DNA of 8,071 nt from Oscillospiraceae bacterium. Its GTDB lineage: Bacteria; Bacillota; Clostridia; Oscillospirales; Oscillospiraceae. Both the position numbers and the translations under genes were made by a program. The DNA lies in assembly GCA_020025675.1 (NCBI GenBank), contig JAHHRS010000064.1, positions 1 to 8,071 of the forward strand. The letters run 5' to 3'. Shown here piece after piece: positions 5,311 through 8,071 of this stretch. Numbering within the stretch: the first letter of the stretch is position 1; every line of letters starts with the position of its first letter. The notes under the pieces are model-generated. The model made no database searches. It saw only the letters and a list, made by a program, of their open reading frames with translations, and had not been told where the DNA came from.

Positions 5311-6390
5311 TCAGTAGTTATATATTGCTTCCGCTAAAAGTGTTCCGTCGTTATCGGAAATTAAAAATCTTACGTTGCTGTCCTCAAGGGCAGAGCCGCC
5401 GTTACTTACCGTTTCAGTTGTGTAGCTGTAATCCACAAGGTAATAATCGCCTAAATCGGAAATGAGATTTATATTCCGTGAAACTATGTCGCAGGAATAA
5501 ACGGTGGTGTAGCCGAAAGCCCAGAATGCGTTATACATGCGATCCTGAAGAGGGCTGTCGGGCTTAACTAAGCCCAACAAATAGTCATAGTTTGCGTATT
5601 CGTTCTTGTTTGTGTTGGCGCAGAAAAATACATATCTGTCTATAAAGTCGTCTGCAAAGTCGCTTATTCGTGAAGCGGTGTCTTCGTGGCAGTTATTAAG
5701 GTAATAGGCTTCATTAAGGTTTTCTTCTGCAACCTCACTGCCGTCAGCGTCTTTTATCGTAACTTGGGCATCACCTATAAATTTTCCGCTCTCATAGCTT
5801 ACCAGCGTGGGAATATTGTCGTAGTGCTCATAAAAGCCGGAAAGGGTTTCGTATTTAACTTCTTCGTCTGTAATATAGCTTTCGTCAAGCCGCTGTCCGT
5901 TTACGAAAAGCTGATAATCGGCGGGGATAGTTCGGGTTACGGAGTTTGTAAAGGCTGAAAAATCAAATTCTTCCTCAGCCACCTCATAGAATGTAAAGCC
6001 GAAAGCCGTTTTGTCCGAATTTTTAAGCCCCACATAGCCTATGCACTGATCGTCTGAATAGAGATTATAGAAAAGCTCACCCTGAGAGCTGCGCTTTGAG
6101 TCCTTGCGGCAGGTAAGAGCCTGCATCTTGGCGCTCAGCAGCTCCATGCTCTCTTCCCGACTCTGTAAATTTTCATCCAGCTCTGCAAGAGCCTTTTCTC
6201 CCTCTTCCGTGAGCCCATTCTGTTCCAGTACGCTTATGTAATTTAAAACAGCAGTATCAGGCCGTGACTGCTCGTAAGCATGGAGAAAACCGTAAAGCAC
6301 AGATAAAGCAATTACCGCTATCAGCACAAATATTCCTATGTATATAAGCAGACCCTTTCGGAAGGAAGACATTTTTTTCCTTTTACTCAT
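5311..6390 (-). CDS. Unrecognised membrane-anchored extracytoplasmic protein
   Basis: I do not recognise this 359-residue protein by family. It has a basic N-terminus (MSKRKKMSSFRKG) followed by one membrane helix at about residues 12-36, giving an Nin/Cout topology. The rest is acidic, Tyr-rich and probably extracytoplasmic. A helical, charged stretch (about 45-95) is followed by a mixed beta-rich region (about 105-215), including DYQLFVNGQRLDESYI, a pattern seen in beta-rich domains of surface proteins. A C-terminal region (about 228-359) could be an NTF2-like or similar alpha+beta fold, a guess from its pattern only. Its ATG overlaps the stop of the upstream glycosidase gene (ATGA), with AGGAGG (6398-6403 on the complement) 7 nt before the start, so the two are translationally coupled. 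It probably works with that enzyme at the cell surface; its function is unknown. Confidence 0.85.
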   Translation of the reverse strand: MSKRKKMSSFRKGLLIYIGIFVLIAVIALSVLYGFLHAYEQSRPDTAVLNYISVLEQNGLTEEGEKALAELDENLQSREESMELLSAKMQALTCRKDSKRSSQGELFYNLYSDDQCIGYVGLKNSDKTAFGFTFYEVAEEEFDFSAFTNSVTRTIPADYQLFVNGQRLDESYITDEEVKYETLSGFYEHYDNIPTLVSYESGKFIGDAQVTIKDADGSEVAEENLNEAYYLNNCHEDTASRISDFADDFIDRYVFFCANTNKNEYANYDYLLGLVKPDSPLQDRMYNAFWAFGYTTVYSCDIVSRNINLISDLGDYYLVDYSYTTETVSNGGSALEDSNVRFLISDNDGTLLAEAIYNY

Positions 6391-7454
6391 GACCGTCCCT
6401 CCTTCAAAACCACAAAGCTTGAGGGTATGTCTCTTATTCCGATAACAGAGGCGCAGTTATTGATATATTCTCCGTTATACCACATAAGGCTGGAAGAGCC
6501 GCCGTCCAGATTGCAGGCATTAACAGCTCCGAATTTAAGCATAATGTCCACTTCGTCGGTATACGTTGCACCGATGCTGGATGGCTGTCTGCCGTCGATA
6601 ACAAGCATTAAAATTGCCCCGTCTGAGCGCTGGCCTATGGCGGTTCTGGGGTTCAGACCGCTGACGAGAGCGCCGCTTGTATCCTGGGGCTCACCGTTTG
6701 CCACCAGCACAGGCCCGTAGCCCACGCCCTCCTGAATATCCCATTCCTCTATCTGCTCGCTGGATGTAAAACCGACATGAAGAATATAGTTGCTGTCTAT
6801 ACCCACAAAACCCGGACCTACCCCTGAGCCGCCGTAATATACCTGACCTCGGGAGACTATGCAGGTATCCGGAATACTGCCGTTTCCGCCGCCGTTTAAG
6901 TCCATAAAGCCTCCGCCGTTAATGGCAGCAACGGCGTCCTCCCTGAGAGCAAATTCCTCAACAGTGCATCCGGAAGTACCTAAAAGCTCAGGAGCACAGC
7001 CTACAATAACTCTTGAAGGGTCCAGAACTATCATCATTTTGCCTATATAGCCCTCACCTGCTACGGGGACTATAATAATTCCGTCCCCGTCATCGTCCAC
7101 ATAACCCCATTCATCGGCCTTTGGCTCTGAACTGTCATCATGAGACCCCGAATTCATGTCTATAAGGGAAGTGTCCGTTTCCTGAACTTTCCCTTGGGGT
7201 CGGGAAACGATTTCCTCTATTTCCGCATCTGAGAGAACAAGATTTGCCAGAAAGCCTATGGCGCTGGTCTCACGGACGGAGAGGACGAAAAGATCTCTTG
7301 CAGATTCTGAAGGACCTCTGCAAACAAGGAGCATTGCCGAGTAAAGAAAAGCTACGATAAGTGCAACAGTAAGGAAAAACACCCCTAAAATACGGAGAAG
7401 ATATTTCAGCGCATTTTTTCCGTGACAGCTTCCGGTATTCTTCATCTCTTCCAT
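6387..7454 (-). CDS. Membrane-anchored phosphodiester glycosidase (NAGPA-like) domain protein
   Basis: The 355-residue protein has one N-terminal membrane helix (about residues 18-45). A long acidic, low-complexity linker (about 90-127, rich in D, S and G) follows. The C-terminal domain (about 135-350) belongs to the phosphodiester glycosidase family (NAGPA, formerly DUF2233). Visible signatures are AINGGGF (177-183), the GYGPVLVANGE segment (245-254), NPRTAIGQ (268-275), VIDGRQPSS (285-293) and NACNLDGGSSSLM (312-324). The human member uncovers mannose-6-phosphate by removing GlcNAc. Bacterial members are thought to act on phosphodiester-linked sugars in envelope polymers or exopolysaccharide; the substrate here cannot be read. 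The start at 7454 follows an AAGGTGAT ribosome binding site and a consensus promoter. A later in-frame ATG (7445) is a weaker alternative. Confidence 0.9.
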   Translation of the reverse strand: MEEMKNTGSCHGKNALKYLLRILGVFFLTVALIVAFLYSAMLLVCRGPSESARDLFVLSVRETSAIGFLANLVLSDAEIEEIVSRPQGKVQETDTSLIDMNSGSHDDSSEPKADEWGYVDDDGDGIIIVPVAGEGYIGKMMIVLDPSRVIVGCAPELLGTSGCTVEEFALREDAVAAINGGGFMDLNGGGNGSIPDTCIVSRGQVYYGGSGVGPGFVGIDSNYILHVGFTSSEQIEEWDIQEGVGYGPVLVANGEPQDTSGALVSGLNPRTAIGQRSDGAILMLVIDGRQPSSIGATYTDEVDIMLKFGAVNACNLDGGSSSLMWYNGEYINNCASVIGIRDIPSSFVVLKEGRS

Positions 7455-7485
7455 AATATCACCTTAAATTAAATCTTATACTACT

Positions 7486-7514
7486 ATAATAATGGCTTAT
7501 TCTATCTTTGTCAA
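7486..7514 (-). promoter_or_regulatory. Sigma-A promoter of the glycosidase operon
   Basis: On the complement, a perfect TTGACA (7509-7514) is followed after 17 bp by TATTAT (7486-7491). The start codon lies about 32 nt downstream. This looks like a strong vegetative promoter driving both - strand envelope genes. Confidence 0.85.
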
Positions 7515-7584
7515 CCGGAAGCAAAAGAAAGTAGAAAGAATAGGTAATTTAAGAATAAAAGACGAAACATTCCTGAAAAAAAGC

Positions 7585-7619
7585 AAAAAAAAGAGCCGGT
7601 ACAATGTACTGACTCTTTT
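7585..7619 (-). terminator. Intrinsic terminator of the tRNA-Met/tRNA-Glu operon
   Basis: On the complement, AAAAGAGTCAGTAC pairs with GTACCGGCTCTTTT (one mismatch, one G-U) around an ATT loop, then runs into T8. It begins directly after the encoded CCA of tRNA-Glu and separates the tRNA operon from the glycosidase promoter. Confidence 0.88.
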
Positions 7620-7694
7620 TGGTGACCCGTACGGGACTTGAACCCATGTTACCGCCGTGAAAGGGCGGTGTCTTAACCACTTGACCAACGGGCC
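7620..7694 (-). tRNA. tRNA-Glu (anticodon TTC)
   Basis: The complement folds into a complete cloverleaf of 72 nt plus encoded CCA. The acceptor stem is GGCCCGT/ACGGGTC with one G-U pair. The anticodon stem is CCGCC/GGCGG around the loop CTTTCAC, giving anticodon TTC. The T loop is TTCAAGT. It decodes both Glu codons. It lies 32 nt behind tRNA-Met and shares that transcript. Confidence 0.96.
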
Positions 7695-7726
7695 ATATGA
7701 AAGGCACAAATTACTGCGCCTTTATT

Positions 7727-7803
7727 TGGTAGCGGCACCTGGATTCGAACCGGGGACACTGCGGGTATGAACCGCATGCTCTAGCCAACTGAGCTATGCC
7801 GCC
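7727..7803 (-). tRNA. tRNA-Met, elongator type (anticodon CAT)
   Basis: The complement gives a 74-nt cloverleaf plus encoded CCA. The acceptor stem is GGCGGCA/TGCCGCT, ending in a G1-U72 pair. The anticodon stem is GCGGT-type with loop TTCATAC, and the T arm has TTCGAAT. The first pair is not the C1-A72 mismatch of initiator tRNA. The anticodon arm GGTTCATACCC is like the elongator tRNA-Met of Bacillus and unlike the lysidine-modified tRNA-Ile2. First gene of the two-tRNA operon. Confidence 0.93.
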
Positions 7804-7828
7804 AAATACTGCTCAAACAGCAATAGGA

Positions 7829-7857
7829 ATTCTATCAGAGAAAGGGAGACTTGTCAA
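7829..7857 (-). promoter_or_regulatory. Sigma-A promoter of the tRNA-Met/tRNA-Glu operon
   Basis: On the complement, TTGACA (7852-7857) and TAGAAT (7829-7834) are separated by 17 bp, about 25 nt before the tRNA-Met 5' end. The bases upstream of the -35 box (about 7858-7885) are A/T tracts resembling an UP element, as expected for a strong stable-RNA promoter. Confidence 0.88.
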
Positions 7858-7936
7858 CTATATTTTTCAAATTTTTTCAAAAAAGTGAAAATATTTTTCG
7901 CTTATAATATAATTCCCCGTTGGAGAAAAATTAGTC

Positions 7937-7965
7937 TTGAATTTATGACTTTTGTGTGCTATTAT
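7937..7965 (+). promoter_or_regulatory. Extended -10 sigma-A promoter of tRNA-Val
   Basis: TTGAAT (7937-7942), a 17-bp spacer and TATTAT (7960-7965) are preceded by TGC at 7957-7959, giving a full extended -10 element. The predicted start near 7972 leaves a leader of only about 6 nt before the tRNA. Confidence 0.8.
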
Positions 7966-7977
7966 AGATGAGCTTAT

Positions 7978-8054
7978 GGAGGGTTAGCTCAGCTGGTTAG
8001 AGCGTCCGCCTCACACGCGGAAGGTCGACGGTTCGAGTCCGTCATTCTCCACCA
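7978..8054 (+). tRNA. tRNA-Val (anticodon CAC)
   Basis: A 74-nt cloverleaf plus encoded CCA. The acceptor stem is GGAGGGT/ATTCTCC, with two neighbouring G-U pairs (positions 5-68 and 6-67). The anticodon stem is TCCGC/GCGGA around loop CTCACAC, giving CAC, which reads GUG only. The T arm is GACGG/CCGTC with loop TTCGAGT. The tRNA is divergent from the Met/Glu pair. Its terminator, or further tRNAs, would lie beyond the window. Confidence 0.95.
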
Positions 8055-8071
8055 AAAATGCTCGTCTTATG

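Noticed and set aside
5259..5465. Short + strand open frame as the gene ended by the 5277-5309 hairpin
   Set aside because: The terminator lies inside the frame and most of the frame is antisense to the - strand membrane protein. The composition is basic and unlike a real protein.
7497..7709. Open frame on the complement spanning the tRNA-Glu gene
   Set aside because: It reads through a complete tRNA and its terminator, so it is a chance frame.
7727..7803. CAT-anticodon tRNA as initiator tRNA-fMet or tRNA-Ile2
   Set aside because: The 1-72 pair is G-U instead of the initiator mismatch, and the anticodon arm matches elongator tRNA-Met better than the tRNA-Ile2 type.

Overview
The window looks like chromosomal DNA from an anaerobic, probably spore-forming Firmicute of the class Clostridia, perhaps near Oscillospiraceae/Ruminococcaceae. 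The clues are the protein family flavours, strong AGGAGG ribosome binding sites, sigma-A promoters of the TTGACA/TATAAT type, CCA-encoded tRNAs, and a SpoIIQ-like sporulation peptidase. No mobile element, CRISPR array or phage signature is visible. The genus cannot be settled from the sequence alone.

Positions 1-2803 (+ strand) form a serine-centred cluster. It holds the 3' end of serC (phosphoserine aminotransferase), then serA (3-phosphoglycerate dehydrogenase, overlapping serC by 8 nt), then an AlaX-type alanyl-tRNA editing protein. AlaX proteins of this kind hydrolyse tRNA(Ala) mischarged with serine or glycine. Serine synthesis and a likely guard against serine mistranslation are therefore adjacent, separated only by a short hairpin. 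Positions 2825-4217 (+) are a self-contained enolase unit with its own promoter and a strong terminator. Enolase acts on the same glycolytic segment whose 3-phosphoglycerate feeds SerA.

Positions 4305-5150 (+) hold a membrane-anchored M23/LytM peptidase resembling clostridial SpoIIQ. Upstream is a sequence that fits the forespore sigma-F consensus at every constrained position and at the right spacing. The gene ends at a bidirectional terminator. Positions 5151-5310 are a convergent intergenic region unusually rich in hairpins, including a perfect 14-bp inverted repeat and a + strand terminator-like structure with no obvious gene in front of it.

Positions 5311-7454 (- strand) are a two-gene operon with a consensus sigma-A promoter. 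It encodes a membrane-anchored phosphodiester glycosidase (NAGPA-like) protein, translationally coupled by an ATGA overlap to a membrane-anchored extracytoplasmic protein that I do not recognise. Positions 7585-8071 are a divergent tRNA locus: tRNA-Met(CAT) and tRNA-Glu(TTC) on the - strand with a strong promoter and terminator, and tRNA-Val(CAC) on the + strand with an extended -10 promoter.

Most of the window is ordinary core genome. The best leads are the sigma-F promoter with the catalytically intact SpoIIQ-like protein, the serine-synthesis/AlaX pairing, the unexplained hairpin cluster at 5159-5309, and the uncharacterised NAGPA-linked membrane protein.
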